From the NCBI RefSeq assembly GCF_900109095.1, contig NZ_FNYZ01000001.1, forward strand, positions 434,001 to 498,000: a DNA stretch of 64,000 nucleotides, in the 5' to 3' direction. The notes beneath the pieces are model-generated. The model made no database searches and was not told the origin of the DNA. It was given only the letters and a program-made list of their open reading frames with translations. Every line of letters begins with the position of its first letter. The first letter of the stretch is position 1. The translations under genes and the position numbers were made by a program. The stretch is from Sphingobium sp. AP50 (GTDB lineage Bacteria > Pseudomonadota > Alphaproteobacteria > Sphingomonadales > Sphingomonadaceae). Shown piece after piece: positions 16,375 through 25,223 of the stretch.

Positions 16375-17487
16375 TCAGGCTTCTGCGGACAGGGCGTGAA
16401 TGGGCAAAAGCGCAGCGCCCAGCGTAATCGGTGAGCCGTTGAGGGTGGAGACCCGAACAGGCGGACGGCGCTGGTGGACGGTCGTGACCAGGTCAGCGCG
16501 ACGGATGCGATCCGTTAGTCCTCGAAGAATGTCGGGCGGCAAGGTGCCGGCCAGGACGATCGCGCCGGGGTCCAGCCAGGAAAAGGCCGAGTTGCACAGC
16601 GATTCCAGTTGCTGCGCCGCGCGGTCCATCCAGGCTTCTATCGTGGGCGCCTGATCTGCGGCGTTGAAGTCGATGTCGGTGACGGAAGACAGATTGCAGC
16701 CCGCGCTGCGGAGCATCGAGAGGAGGTCGAGAGGGCTGGGCCTCGGCAAATGCCCGGGGAACAGGCAACCGATTTCACCCGCAACCCCATATTGGCCGCG
16801 CACCAGTCGTCCGTCGACAATAACCCCCGCGCCGATTCCAAAGCCCAGCAGCAGAACGACGATGGTGGTGAAATCCTTCAGCAGACCACCCAGATAATAT
16901 TCGGCGATGGCGGCTGCATTGGCATCATTTTCGATCCACAGCGGCCATCCCATTTCGGCGGAAAGAATGTCACGCAATGGCGCGTCACGCCAGTCTGGCA
17001 GCACGTCGACGACGCTCCAGCGATCCCCCGTCGGCGACAGGGGCGGACCCGGTACGGCGACACCCAGGCCCAGCATGCGCCGCCCCAGCAGGCCGTGGCG
17101 ATCGACCAGTTCATGGGTAATGCGCCGCACCTTTTGCGCGAAGCCATGGGGATCGGTCGGCTCGACCGTTTCATGATGGCTGGCGATCGGGGCGCCGGTG
17201 AAGTCGACAAGGGAGATATCGAGAAAACCCTTATGCGCTGTCGCCCCCACCGCATAGCCGCCATGGCCCGATAGTCGCAGCGGAATGGCGGGACGTCCAC
17301 GTCCCTGCACTTCGGCTGTCGGCACTTCCTCCACCAGACTGAGGCTCAGCAAATCGCGGGACAGGCGGGTAAGCGCCGTGCCGCTGATCTCCAGTGCCGC
17401 CGACAAAGCGGAACGGGACAATGGCCCCGATTTGCGCAGCATCTGGAGGATGCGTCGCTGGTCCTTGTCCAGATTGGGAAATTGCAT
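16375..17487 (-). CDS. ROK family transcriptional regulator
   Basis: A 370-residue repressor of the NagC/Mlc/XylR type. The N-terminal winged helix-turn-helix (about residues 8-60, GPLSRSALSAALEISGTALTRLSRDL) is followed by a ROK sugar-binding domain with WIENDANAAAIAEYYLG and GFGIGAGVIVDGRLVRG. The zinc-binding cysteine cluster of ROK kinases is not evident, so it is a sensor rather than a sugar kinase. It is divergent from a TonB receptor, with an NagC/Mlc-like inverted repeat between them. It probably represses that receptor operon until a sugar or sugar derivative binds. Confidence 0.9.
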   Translation of the reverse strand: MQFPNLDKDQRRILQMLRKSGPLSRSALSAALEISGTALTRLSRDLLSLSLVEEVPTAEVQGRGRPAIPLRLSGHGGYAVGATAHKGFLDISLVDFTGAPIASHHETVEPTDPHGFAQKVRRITHELVDRHGLLGRRMLGLGVAVPGPPLSPTGDRWSVVDVLPDWRDAPLRDILSAEMGWPLWIENDANAAAIAEYYLGGLLKDFTTIVVLLLGFGIGAGVIVDGRLVRGQYGVAGEIGCLFPGHLPRPSPLDLLSMLRSAGCNLSSVTDIDFNAADQAPTIEAWMDRAAQQLESLCNSAFSWLDPGAIVLAGTLPPDILRGLTDRIRRADLVTTVHQRRPPVRVSTLNGSPITLGAALLPIHALSAEA

Positions 17488-17531
17488 GGTCGATACCCGC
17501 CGCCGGTGAAAAGCGACGATCGGCTATGCGC

Positions 17532-17561
17532 TTTTATTTATTTTCACAACAATAATTAAAA
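17532..17561. promoter_or_regulatory. Inverted-repeat operator for the ROK regulator
   Basis: TTTTATTTATT (17532-17542) and AATAATTAAAA (17551-17561) form an inverted repeat with one mismatch and an eight-base spacer. The AT-rich arms and spacing resemble NagC/Mlc boxes (TTATTT-N-AAATAA). It lies between the divergent ROK regulator and TonB receptor starts and so could control both. Confidence 0.65.
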
Positions 17562-17614
17562 ATGTCACACGCCAGCGTCAGGGGAGCGCCCGACCAATCA
17601 AAGAGGGGCTCTCC

Positions 17615-20095
17615 ATGTTCAAGACCATCCTGACCACCGGCACCGCCCTTGCGGCGCTGACTGCCTTCACCCCTGCTTTCGCGCAGGAGGCCGCACCCGT
17701 CGATCAGGCCGCCGATGCCGGCAACGGGCCGAGCGACATCATCGTCACCGGCTCCACCCGTGCCCAGCGCCGCTTCGACGTATCCTATGCGATCAACACC
17801 ATCTCGAACGAGGATGTGGAGAAGATCGCGCCTGTAAACTTCGCCGACCTGATCGGCCAGTTGCCCGGTTTCCAGACCGAAATCACCGGCGGCGAAGTCC
17901 AGAATATCTACCGCATCCGCGGCCTGCCCAATGACGGCGGCTTTGTCAGCTTTCAGCAGGACGGCCTGCCGCTGTTCCACGAAAATGACGGTGTCTTCTT
18001 CCGTGGCGACGCGATCCTGAAGCAGGATTTGATGACCGACCATGTGGAGGTCGTGCGCGGCGGCCCTGCGCCGGTCTATGCCAGCTATTCGGGCGCTATC
18101 ATCAACGCCATCACCGTCACCGGCAGCGATACGCCGCGCGGCAAGGCACAGATCACGCTGGGTGACACCGGCCTCTATCGTCTGGACGCCTATCAGGCCG
18201 GGCCGCTGGGCAAGGATACCTATTATGCGATCGGCGGCTTCATCCGCCAGCATGACGGCTATCGCGACAATGGCTTCCCCAATGACAAGGGCGGCCAGAT
18301 CCGCGCCAATATCAAGCATGATTTCGACAATGGATCGGTCAAGTTCAATGTGAACTATGTGAACGACCATAACGTCTTCTATCTGCCGATCCCGACCGCC
18401 GATCCGCGCAATCCCAGCGTTTCCCTCGACAAATATATCGACTATTTCGACGGCACGATGAACTCGCCGGCGCTGCGCAACGTGAACCTCATGTATCGCG
18501 ACGGCACCGGTCAGATCCAGAGCCGCAACAGCGACCTGTCCGATGGCCGCCATATGCAGATGATCAATTTCGGCGCCCAATATGACGGCGAGTTCGGCGA
18601 GTGGCTGGTATCCGCCAAGGCGGGCTACACCCAGGGCAAGAACGACTTCACGGCCTTCTATTCGACTACCAACCCGGCCGACGGCAACAGCTTCGCCAGC
18701 GGCTATCTCGCCCGCGCCACCACGGCCTTTGGCGCGGTCGATCATTTCGGCTATACGCTGGCCGGGACCAACACCGTCTATGATCCCTATTCGGCATCGG
18801 GTCTGGTCATGCAGGGCCAGTATCGGGACATCCATTCGAAATTCTACTCGGGTCAGGCCAACCTGTCGGTCGCCCGCAAGTTCGAAACCGGGTTCGGTAG
18901 CCACGACCTGAAGCTCGGCTTCTATGGCAGCCTCTATGGCGAAAGCAGCCGCACCCTTTACCAGAACTATCTGATCGAAGTTTCGGGCAAGCCGCGCACG
19001 TTGGATCTGGTCGCCTATAATGCCGCCGGCACGGAAATCGGCCGCGTAACCGACAATGGCGTGCTCAACTATGCCGCGACGCTCAATCAGGGCGACAGCG
19101 ATGCGAAGATGTTCGCGCTCTATGCCAACGACACCTGGGAAATCATACCGGGCCTGCGCATCGATGCAGGCATCCGTCACGAACGCTACAGCTATAAGGG
19201 CTGGGCCGCGCTGACCGAGGCCGCCAATCTGGGTGACACCACCACGCTGGCGGATGACAGCACCCGCGCCTTCACCGGCGTCATCCTCAACCAGACGCTG
19301 AAGCCCAACGTCACCAACTGGACCGTCGGCGCGAACTATGACTTCTCCAGCCATGTCGGCATCTATGGTCGTGCCTCGCACCTGGAAACGCCGCCCAACG
19401 TTCAGACGGTGATGAGCATCAACCCGACCATCATCACGACCAAGGCCGACCAGTTCGAAGCGGGCCTGAAGCTCGCCTTCGGCCGCTCCTATCTCTACGT
19501 CACCGGCTTCTACACCAATTTCGATCCGCTCAACGCCAGCTTCCTGGCCTTTGATCCGACCACCGGCCGCAACGATGTGAACATTCCCTTCATCGGCGAA
19601 GCGCAGGTCAAGGGCGTCGAATTCGACGGCAAGCTGGCGCTGACCAACTGGTTCTCGCTGAATGGCGCGCTGACCATCAGCGATCCCAAGTACAAGAATT
19701 TCCAAAGCTCGACCGGCGCCGACCCGGAACAGGCCGAAGGCAACCAGATCGTCCGCCAGCCCAAAGTCTATGGCAATATCCGCCCCAGCTTCGACTTCCA
19801 GACGAACGGCACGGATATCTCCGTCTATGGCCGCTACACCTATATGGGCAAGCGCTTCGTCGACCTCTACAACAATACCGCATTGCCGGCCTATGGCACG
19901 GTGGGCGCGGGCATCACGGCGCGTCACGGTAGCTGGCAGGCGCAGATCGTGGGCGATAATCTCTTCAATGCCCATGGCCTGACCGAAGGCAATACCCGCA
20001 CCGACTCGCTGAGCGGGCAGGGCAGTTCGGAGGCGATCTATGGCCGCCCGATCTTCGGCCGCAACTTCCGCCTCGTCATCAGCAAGAGCTGGTGA
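17615..20095 (+). CDS. TonB-dependent outer-membrane receptor (ROK locus)
   Basis: An 826-residue receptor with a signal peptide (MFKTILTTGTALAALTAFTPAFAQ), the plug start SDIIVTGSTRAQRRF, plug motifs (YRIRGLPND, VEVVRGGPAPVY) and a C-terminal barrel ending FRLVISKSW. GAGGGG before the ATG at 17615 supports the start. It is divergent from a ROK regulator and is followed, with a one-base stop/start overlap, by a DUF218 protein and then an S1/P1-type nuclease. The import substrate is probably a phosphorylated or nucleic-acid-derived compound containing a sugar (inference). Confidence 0.93.
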   Translation: MFKTILTTGTALAALTAFTPAFAQEAAPVDQAADAGNGPSDIIVTGSTRAQRRFDVSYAINTISNEDVEKIAPVNFADLIGQLPGFQTEITGGEVQNIYRIRGLPNDGGFVSFQQDGLPLFHENDGVFFRGDAILKQDLMTDHVEVVRGGPAPVYASYSGAIINAITVTGSDTPRGKAQITLGDTGLYRLDAYQAGPLGKDTYYAIGGFIRQHDGYRDNGFPNDKGGQIRANIKHDFDNGSVKFNVNYVNDHNVFYLPIPTADPRNPSVSLDKYIDYFDGTMNSPALRNVNLMYRDGTGQIQSRNSDLSDGRHMQMINFGAQYDGEFGEWLVSAKAGYTQGKNDFTAFYSTTNPADGNSFASGYLARATTAFGAVDHFGYTLAGTNTVYDPYSASGLVMQGQYRDIHSKFYSGQANLSVARKFETGFGSHDLKLGFYGSLYGESSRTLYQNYLIEVSGKPRTLDLVAYNAAGTEIGRVTDNGVLNYAATLNQGDSDAKMFALYANDTWEIIPGLRIDAGIRHERYSYKGWAALTEAANLGDTTTLADDSTRAFTGVILNQTLKPNVTNWTVGANYDFSSHVGIYGRASHLETPPNVQTVMSINPTIITTKADQFEAGLKLAFGRSYLYVTGFYTNFDPLNASFLAFDPTTGRNDVNIPFIGEAQVKGVEFDGKLALTNWFSLNGALTISDPKYKNFQSSTGADPEQAEGNQIVRQPKVYGNIRPSFDFQTNGTDISVYGRYTYMGKRFVDLYNNTALPAYGTVGAGITARHGSWQAQIVGDNLFNAHGLTEGNTRTDSLSGQGSSEAIYGRPIFGRNFRLVISKSW

Positions 20096-21261
20096 TGCGG
20101 CGGAGCATGACAAGCCTGCTTACGGCAGCGGCGGTTGCGTTTACGCCTGTCCCGGCTTCGGCCGGGGCAGCCCGCGACACTGTGATGGAGGCGCTGTCGC
20201 AGCGTCTCTTCCCGCTGTTCGATGCGGCGGGGCGCGATCCGGCGACGCTGGATCGGATCAAGGCGGGGCAGGGCGTTACGACGTTGCTTCGCGTCCGACA
20301 GGAGCGCAGAGCGGCGTGCGGGCAGGATCTGGTCTGCGCGGCGCAGGCGATGATCTGGACGCCGACCGATGTTGAAACCATGGGAAAGGCCACAGCAGGC
20401 CTTACCAGCCTCCCGACAGCGGATGATGGCGCGCCAGCGCAAATCCGGCGCGAAATGGAGGGCGTCAATGCCATCGTGCGGACCTATGGGCTGGGGCAAG
20501 TCCCATCCTATCCGCAGATCGACGGCGCGGGCATGATCGACCCGCAGGAGCGGCAGGCCCGGTTGCAGGCCGCCGACTGGCTGTCGCGCACGCCCCGCGA
20601 CAAGTCGGCGCAGGCGCTGGACCCCAGCATAGACTATGCGCTGGCGCTGCTCGACGTCAGCGATCGCACCGACGCGATCGGCTATGAACCCCTTACGGGC
20701 GGGGCAAATGCCCCGGCCATGGCGCGGGCGAAGACGCTCGACTGGCGCCGCTATCGCTTCAGCGCCATGATCCTGACCGGCGTCGGTCCGGAAGTCGACG
20801 ACATGCCGCTCAGCCCCTACGGCAAATATCATCTGCGTCTGGCCGCCAGCCGCTTCGCGCAGGGGGACATTCCCTTCATCATCATCACCGGCGGCCGCGC
20901 CCATCCGCGCGCAACCCGCTTTGCCGAGGCGGAGGAGATGCGCAGGGCGCTGATCGACCGTTATGGCGTGCCGGCCGATGCGATCGTTATCGAGCCCTAT
21001 GCCCGGCACACGACCACGAACCTGCGCAATGCATCGCGGCTGCTGATCGCCATGGGCGCGCCGCTGGACGATGATGCGCTGATCCTCTGCAACCCGCAGC
21101 AGAGCGCCATGATCGAAAGCGTGCAGTTCACCAAGCGCAATGCCGACGAACTGGGTTATCAGCCGGGCCAGATCGGCCGCCGTTTCTCACCCACTGAACT
21201 CGCCTTCCGCCCCAGTCTCACGTCCGCGCGGATCGATCCGCGCGATCCGCTCGACCCCTGA
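20095..21261 (+). CDS. DUF218 (YdcF/ElyC-like) exported protein
   Basis: A 388-residue protein with an N-terminal signal peptide (MRRSMTSLLTAAAVAFTPVPASAG). The C-terminal half (about residues 200-350) is a DUF218 domain: AMILTGVGPE, SPYGKYHLRLAASRF, FIIITGGRAHPRA, and IEPYARHTTTNLRNA are its conserved blocks. Family members include SanA, ElyC and YdcF, which affect the cell envelope and whose biochemistry is poorly known. The N-terminal ~190 residues are not familiar. The start ATG at 20095 overlaps the receptor's TGA (TGATG), and the S1/P1 nuclease follows 14 bases after the stop, so it is one operon. A role in handling the receptor's substrate is inference. Confidence 0.8.
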   Translation: MRRSMTSLLTAAAVAFTPVPASAGAARDTVMEALSQRLFPLFDAAGRDPATLDRIKAGQGVTTLLRVRQERRAACGQDLVCAAQAMIWTPTDVETMGKATAGLTSLPTADDGAPAQIRREMEGVNAIVRTYGLGQVPSYPQIDGAGMIDPQERQARLQAADWLSRTPRDKSAQALDPSIDYALALLDVSDRTDAIGYEPLTGGANAPAMARAKTLDWRRYRFSAMILTGVGPEVDDMPLSPYGKYHLRLAASRFAQGDIPFIIITGGRAHPRATRFAEAEEMRRALIDRYGVPADAIVIEPYARHTTTNLRNASRLLIAMGAPLDDDALILCNPQQSAMIESVQFTKRNADELGYQPGQIGRRFSPTELAFRPSLTSARIDPRDPLDP

Positions 21262-21275
21262 TACGGAGCCGCCCC

Positions 21276-22253
21276 ATGCGTATAGTCGCCTTAGCCATCG
21301 CCCTGGCCATGCTGCCCACGGCAGCGCACGCCTGGGGCGGCACCGCCCATAGCGTGATCGATCGCGCTGCGATCGAGGCCATTCCCGATGACGGCCCGAT
21401 ATTCCTGCGTAAGCATGTCGATTATATCGCGGCCTCTGCCTCTCTGCCCGACAGCTGGCGCGGGGATTCGGAGAATTTCTCGAAGATCGAGGAAGACCCC
21501 AATCATGGCTGGTTCCGCGAGCAATTTACCTTCCTCAAGCCCATCCCGCGCTCGCGCTATGAATTCGTGATCGCGCTTTACAAGCATTACGAAGCGATCA
21601 AGGACAGCGATCCTGCGACCGCCGCGCGCACCAATGTCCGCTGGACCGGCACTTTGCCCTATGCCGCGATCGAGGCCTATGACCGGCTGGTCGTGTGCAT
21701 GCGCTATGTCCGCAAGGCGCGGGCCGAGGGTGGGGACGTGTCTGTGCCCGAGCAGCATTGCGCCTTCCAAGCCATTCGCTTGGGCCATTATATCGGCGAC
21801 GGCGCGCAGCCCATGCATGACTCGATTCATTCGGATGGCTGGCGCGGCGATAATCCCAGGGGGGTCACGACCGACCGCAGCGTCCATGGCCGGTTCGAAA
21901 GCCAGTTTGTCGACGGCATGAAGCTGACGGTGGCCGATATCGCGCCGCGCATCGGCGCCCCCAGTCATCGCAGCGGCGACATGTTCGAAGCTGTCCTCGC
22001 CTTCCTCGACGAAGCGGGAGACAAGGTCGGGACGGTCTACACGCTGGAAAAGCGCAACGGCTTTGCCGATTTCGCCGACAAGGATGTCCGCGCGATGGTC
22101 TATGAACGGACGGCGGCAGGCGCCGCCATGCTGCGCGACATGCTTTGCCGCGCCTGGGCGGAAAGCGCCAGTCCGCCAGCCAAGATCTCACCATCGCCGC
22201 TTGATTTCACCAATCCCCGCTTCAACCCCGAAACCGGATCGGCGCCCGACTGA
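21276..22253 (+). CDS. Exported S1/P1-type zinc nuclease
   Basis: A 325-residue periplasmic or secreted protein of the S1/P1 nuclease and zinc phospholipase C fold. After the signal peptide (MRIVALAIALAMLPTAAHA) the mature protein begins with Trp (WGGTAHSV), the residue that coordinates zinc through its N-terminus in this family. GHYIGDGAQPMH and SVHGRFE supply further zinc histidines and acids. Family enzymes cut single-stranded nucleic acids and remove 3'-phosphates. It is the last gene of the ROK-receptor operon. Its final 154 bases overlap the 3' end of the opposite-strand symporter gene, an unusually long antisense overlap. Confidence 0.85.
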   Translation: MRIVALAIALAMLPTAAHAWGGTAHSVIDRAAIEAIPDDGPIFLRKHVDYIAASASLPDSWRGDSENFSKIEEDPNHGWFREQFTFLKPIPRSRYEFVIALYKHYEAIKDSDPATAARTNVRWTGTLPYAAIEAYDRLVVCMRYVRKARAEGGDVSVPEQHCAFQAIRLGHYIGDGAQPMHDSIHSDGWRGDNPRGVTTDRSVHGRFESQFVDGMKLTVADIAPRIGAPSHRSGDMFEAVLAFLDEAGDKVGTVYTLEKRNGFADFADKDVRAMVYERTAAGAAMLRDMLCRAWAESASPPAKISPSPLDFTNPRFNPETGSAPD

Positions 22254-23575
22254 CGGCGCCGGTCCAGCGCGAAGAGCAAGCGGCCATGCCGGGCATGGCC
22301 GAGATCGAAGCGCCGCATCAACAGGATAGCGGCCAGGCTGCCGACCAGCGGAATCCCCAGCCCCAGACCGAGCATGCCGGCCTGTACCGTAACCGCTTGT
22401 GGCTGGGCGGGGACATAGCGCAGCCAGCCCAGCGTCCAGCCAATCAGGCTGGTCGAAGCCGCGCCGCTCGCCTTCACCACGACGAGGTAAAAAGCGAACA
22501 GCCCCGTCTCGAACCGCCGGCCATGGCGCCATTCCACCACATCGACGGCATCGGCCAACAGCCCCCAAGGCAGCATGAAGACGCTGGCGAGGCCAAAGCC
22601 GATGACCGCCGCGCACGCCATGAGCGCCACCGGCCAGGACAGGCAGAGGCTGAAGGCGACCAGACCGGCTGCACAAACGCCATGCCCCATGGCGAGCAAT
22701 AGGCTTTTGCTGAACCGCCCGGTCATGGCGGTCCACAGCAAGACGCCCGCAAATTGCCCGGCCGTTAGCGCCAGCAGCAAGGTCGCGACCAGATCGGGGC
22801 GATGGACGACATAGCTGCCGATATAGAGCAGCATCCGCCCGAAGGCCGGCGCCGCGAAGCCGGTCAGCAAGGCGAGAAGGCCCATGCCGATCACCATCGG
22901 ATCGCGCAGCGGCACGCGGATGCCGTCCTGCTCCGCACTTGGGCGCACCGGGCGGGATTGGCCGCCGCCAGACGTCCAGGCACAGAGCATCATCGTCACG
23001 GCAAACAGTCCGCCGGCGACGGCACCGGTCAGCGCCAGTTGGTCGAAAGCCTGCGCGCTTCCCGCCTGTTGCACCAATGGCGTCAATATGGTTGCGACGA
23101 TTAACGCGCTCGCCGTGCTGAAGAACAGGCGATAGCCGGACACGCGCCCGCGCGCGCGGCTGTCGCTCGTGACCTGTGTCATCAGCGCATTATGCGGCAC
23201 ATCGATAACCGCATAGGCGCCGCGAAACACCAGCAGCGCGGCGGCCAGCATCCATAATTGCCGCGCGCCAAGGACAGGCATCGCATAAAGAAGGGCAAAG
23301 GCCAGCGCACAGGGCGTCGCCGCGATCGCCACCATCCAGCGATAGCCCTTGCCTGCATGGCGCAACCGGATGACCAGTCGGGCCGCGACCAGATCGAAGA
23401 CCAGATCGCCGCACAACGCCGCCAGCATCACCCATCCCGCCGTCGTGCCGCCTAGCCCCAGTACATCGGTCAGCAGGAACAGGATGGTCAGGTCCGCTCC
23501 GCCGAAAACCAGGGCCTTGCCAAAATTGCCGGAGGCATAGGCCATCATGCGACCTTCCGCCAATTTTCGGGTCAT
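22100..23575 (-). CDS. GPH/MelB-like sugar:cation symporter (MFS)
   Basis: A 491-residue inner-membrane transporter of the glycoside-pentoside-hexuronide type within the MFS, with about 12 hydrophobic segments. Family-like blocks include YASGNFGKALVF at the N-terminus, VIDVPHNALMTQVTSDSRARG between helices, and MLPWGLLADAVDVVEWRHGRR. The start at 23575 has GGAAGG upstream. An earlier in-frame ATG at 23623 adds non-membrane sequence and is rejected. The last ~50 residues form a soluble tail encoded opposite the nuclease gene. It starts 48 bases after phoD on the same strand, so both are probably co-transcribed. Confidence 0.87.
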   Translation of the reverse strand: MTRKLAEGRMMAYASGNFGKALVFGGADLTILFLLTDVLGLGGTTAGWVMLAALCGDLVFDLVAARLVIRLRHAGKGYRWMVAIAATPCALAFALLYAMPVLGARQLWMLAAALLVFRGAYAVIDVPHNALMTQVTSDSRARGRVSGYRLFFSTASALIVATILTPLVQQAGSAQAFDQLALTGAVAGGLFAVTMMLCAWTSGGGQSRPVRPSAEQDGIRVPLRDPMVIGMGLLALLTGFAAPAFGRMLLYIGSYVVHRPDLVATLLLALTAGQFAGVLLWTAMTGRFSKSLLLAMGHGVCAAGLVAFSLCLSWPVALMACAAVIGFGLASVFMLPWGLLADAVDVVEWRHGRRFETGLFAFYLVVVKASGAASTSLIGWTLGWLRYVPAQPQAVTVQAGMLGLGLGIPLVGSLAAILLMRRFDLGHARHGRLLFALDRRRQSGADPVSGLKRGLVKSSGDGEILAGGLALSAQARQSMSRSMAAPAAVRS

Positions 23576-23623
23576 CTGGACCTTCCTATCTTCGTGACAG
23601 CAAGGGGGATCATATCGACACAC

Positions 23624-25120
23624 TCACATGGCATGCCGTTCAATATCTTGCAGGATTGTCGGCATAGTCTGCGCCGATTTCGGATCGACCGCACGAAACT
23701 GCGCGGCTAGTCGCGTTGGCTCGATCTCGATACGGACATAGCCGCTATGGCTCAGGTCATTGAAGCGGACGTGGGGATTATTGGCGCGGACATCGCCGAA
23801 GCGGCCGGCCGGTGGGGATTGGGCGGCGAGGGCGGAAGTGACGATTTCGGTCGCGACCGGTTGTTTGGTGTCTGCCCCATGCAGGTCGTTCAGCCAGAAA
23901 CTGTGAATGTCGCCGCTCAGGATGACGGGATTGTGGACGTTGGGACGGGTCAGTTGTTCCAGCAGCCGATCCCGGCCGGCGGCATAGCCATCCCATTGAT
24001 CACTGTAGACGGCCTCGCCCGTGCCATCCAAAGCGAGGGGGGCGAAGAAGACCCCTTGCGCCAATAGGGTCCAGGGCCTGCGTTCCCCGGTCAGACGTTG
24101 CGCCAGCCACGTCTCCTGTGCCTGCCCAAGCATCGTCCGATCAGGACGCAGCCGTTCGGCGCAATGGTCGAGGCGAGCATTGCGGGCCATCGACGGCGCG
24201 GCGCAGGGTGGACTGGAGCGGAACTGTCGGGTGTCGAGCATAGAAAGCGAAACCAGTTCACCCCAGTCGACGCCGCGATAGAGGCGCGGGGTGGCCATGG
24301 AGCGCCACAGGCTGGGGCGAATCGGCATATGTTCGAAATAGGCCTGATAGGCGGCGGTCCGCCGCGCCGCGAAGATGTCCGGTGGCAGTCCTTCCCGATT
24401 GGCGAGGTCGGCATAATCGTTCAGCACCTCATGATCGTCCCATGTCACCAGCCAGGGCACGCGCCGGTGCGCTTCCTGCAAATCCGGGTCGGTGCGATAG
24501 AGAGCGTAGCGGGCGCGATAGCCGTCCAGATCGCGCGGTTCGGGCGCGCCGAATTCGCGGACCCTGGGCTGGTCGGGATAGGATGTTTCATAGATATAGT
24601 CGCCGACCTGCACGATCAGGTCGGGATCGCCCGCCAGCATATCGCGATAGGCGCCGAACCATCCCAGTTCCCAATGCTGGCAGGATGTGAGCGCCAGTCG
24701 CAGTCGGTCGGCCCGGCCGGGCACGGTGGCGGTGCGGCCGATCGGGCTGGTCGCGCCCAGCGCATGGAAGCGATAATGATAGGATCGCCCCGGTCGCAGC
24801 CCGGTCAGTTCGAGGTGGATGCTGTGCGCCGCCTCGGGATGCGCCTGTATTTCTCCGCTGCGGACGATGTGGCGGAAGCCTTCATCGTCGGCGACTTCGT
24901 AGCGGACCGGGATCGATCTGGCCTGGAGAGGATGGGCGCCGGGGCCAACGAGGCGGGTCCATAGCACAAAGCCGTCGCGGGAGGGATCGCCGCTGGCAAC
25001 GCCCAGCGCGAAAGGGTCGGTCTGGGCAGTGAAGGGCGTGGCCAGCAATCGGAGCGGCGCGGCGCCAAGCGCGGCCATGGCACCAAGCACGGCGCGACGA
25101 TGCCAGGGAGAGGCTTGCAT
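23624..25120 (-). CDS. phoD: PhoD family alkaline phosphatase/phosphodiesterase
   Basis: A 498-residue exported phosphatase. An N-terminal twin-arginine signal (HRRAVLGAM then AALGAAPL) fits the Tat export known for PhoD. An immunoglobulin-like N-terminal domain (DPFALGVASGDPS, LWTRL) is followed by the metallophosphatase core: LTSCQHWELGWFGAYRDM, VQVGDYIYE, TWDDHEVLNDY and LSGDIHSFWLNDL, which supply the Fe/Ca ligands. It releases phosphate from phosphodiesters and monoesters outside the inner membrane. AGGGG precedes the start. A PHO-box-like site reading toward it lies at 25143-25160, implying phosphate control. The symporter gene follows in the same direction. Confidence 0.93.
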   Translation of the reverse strand: MQASPWHRRAVLGAMAALGAAPLRLLATPFTAQTDPFALGVASGDPSRDGFVLWTRLVGPGAHPLQARSIPVRYEVADDEGFRHIVRSGEIQAHPEAAHSIHLELTGLRPGRSYHYRFHALGATSPIGRTATVPGRADRLRLALTSCQHWELGWFGAYRDMLAGDPDLIVQVGDYIYETSYPDQPRVREFGAPEPRDLDGYRARYALYRTDPDLQEAHRRVPWLVTWDDHEVLNDYADLANREGLPPDIFAARRTAAYQAYFEHMPIRPSLWRSMATPRLYRGVDWGELVSLSMLDTRQFRSSPPCAAPSMARNARLDHCAERLRPDRTMLGQAQETWLAQRLTGERRPWTLLAQGVFFAPLALDGTGEAVYSDQWDGYAAGRDRLLEQLTRPNVHNPVILSGDIHSFWLNDLHGADTKQPVATEIVTSALAAQSPPAGRFGDVRANNPHVRFNDLSHSGYVRIEIEPTRLAAQFRAVDPKSAQTMPTILQDIERHAM

Positions 25121-25142
25121 CAGGCGCCCCTATCGGCGGCGT

Positions 25143-25160
25143 TTGACAGTAGTGCGACAG
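25143..25160 (-). promoter_or_regulatory. PHO-box-like site facing phoD
   Basis: Read on the minus strand the site is CTGTCGC-ACTA-CTGTCAA, two direct seven-base repeats four bases apart, matching the PhoB box CTGTCAT-N4-CTGTCAT at 5 and 6 of 7 positions. It lies 22 bases upstream of phoD, a gene often controlled by PhoB. Confidence 0.65.
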
Positions 25161-25161
25161 G

Positions 25162-25179
25162 CTGTCCCGATTTTGTCAT
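25162..25179 (+). promoter_or_regulatory. PHO-box-like site facing the ECF sigma gene
   Basis: Read on the plus strand the site is CTGTCCC-GATT-TTGTCAT, matching the PhoB box at 5 and 6 of 7 positions. It lies one base from the opposite-facing site at 25143-25160 and 44 bases before the GTG start of the FecI-like sigma factor. The back-to-back arrangement suggests that one PhoB-controlled region serves both directions. Confidence 0.6.
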
Positions 25180-25223
25180 GTCCGCTGGCTAACCGCCCCG
25201 TTCAGCCGAAGGGGGACGCTGCC

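Noticed and set aside
25029..25223. N-terminal extension of the ECF sigma factor
   Set aside because: The upstream part is the antisense of phoD and crosses the PHO-box region. GTG at 25224 has a strong ribosome site and begins the conserved domain.
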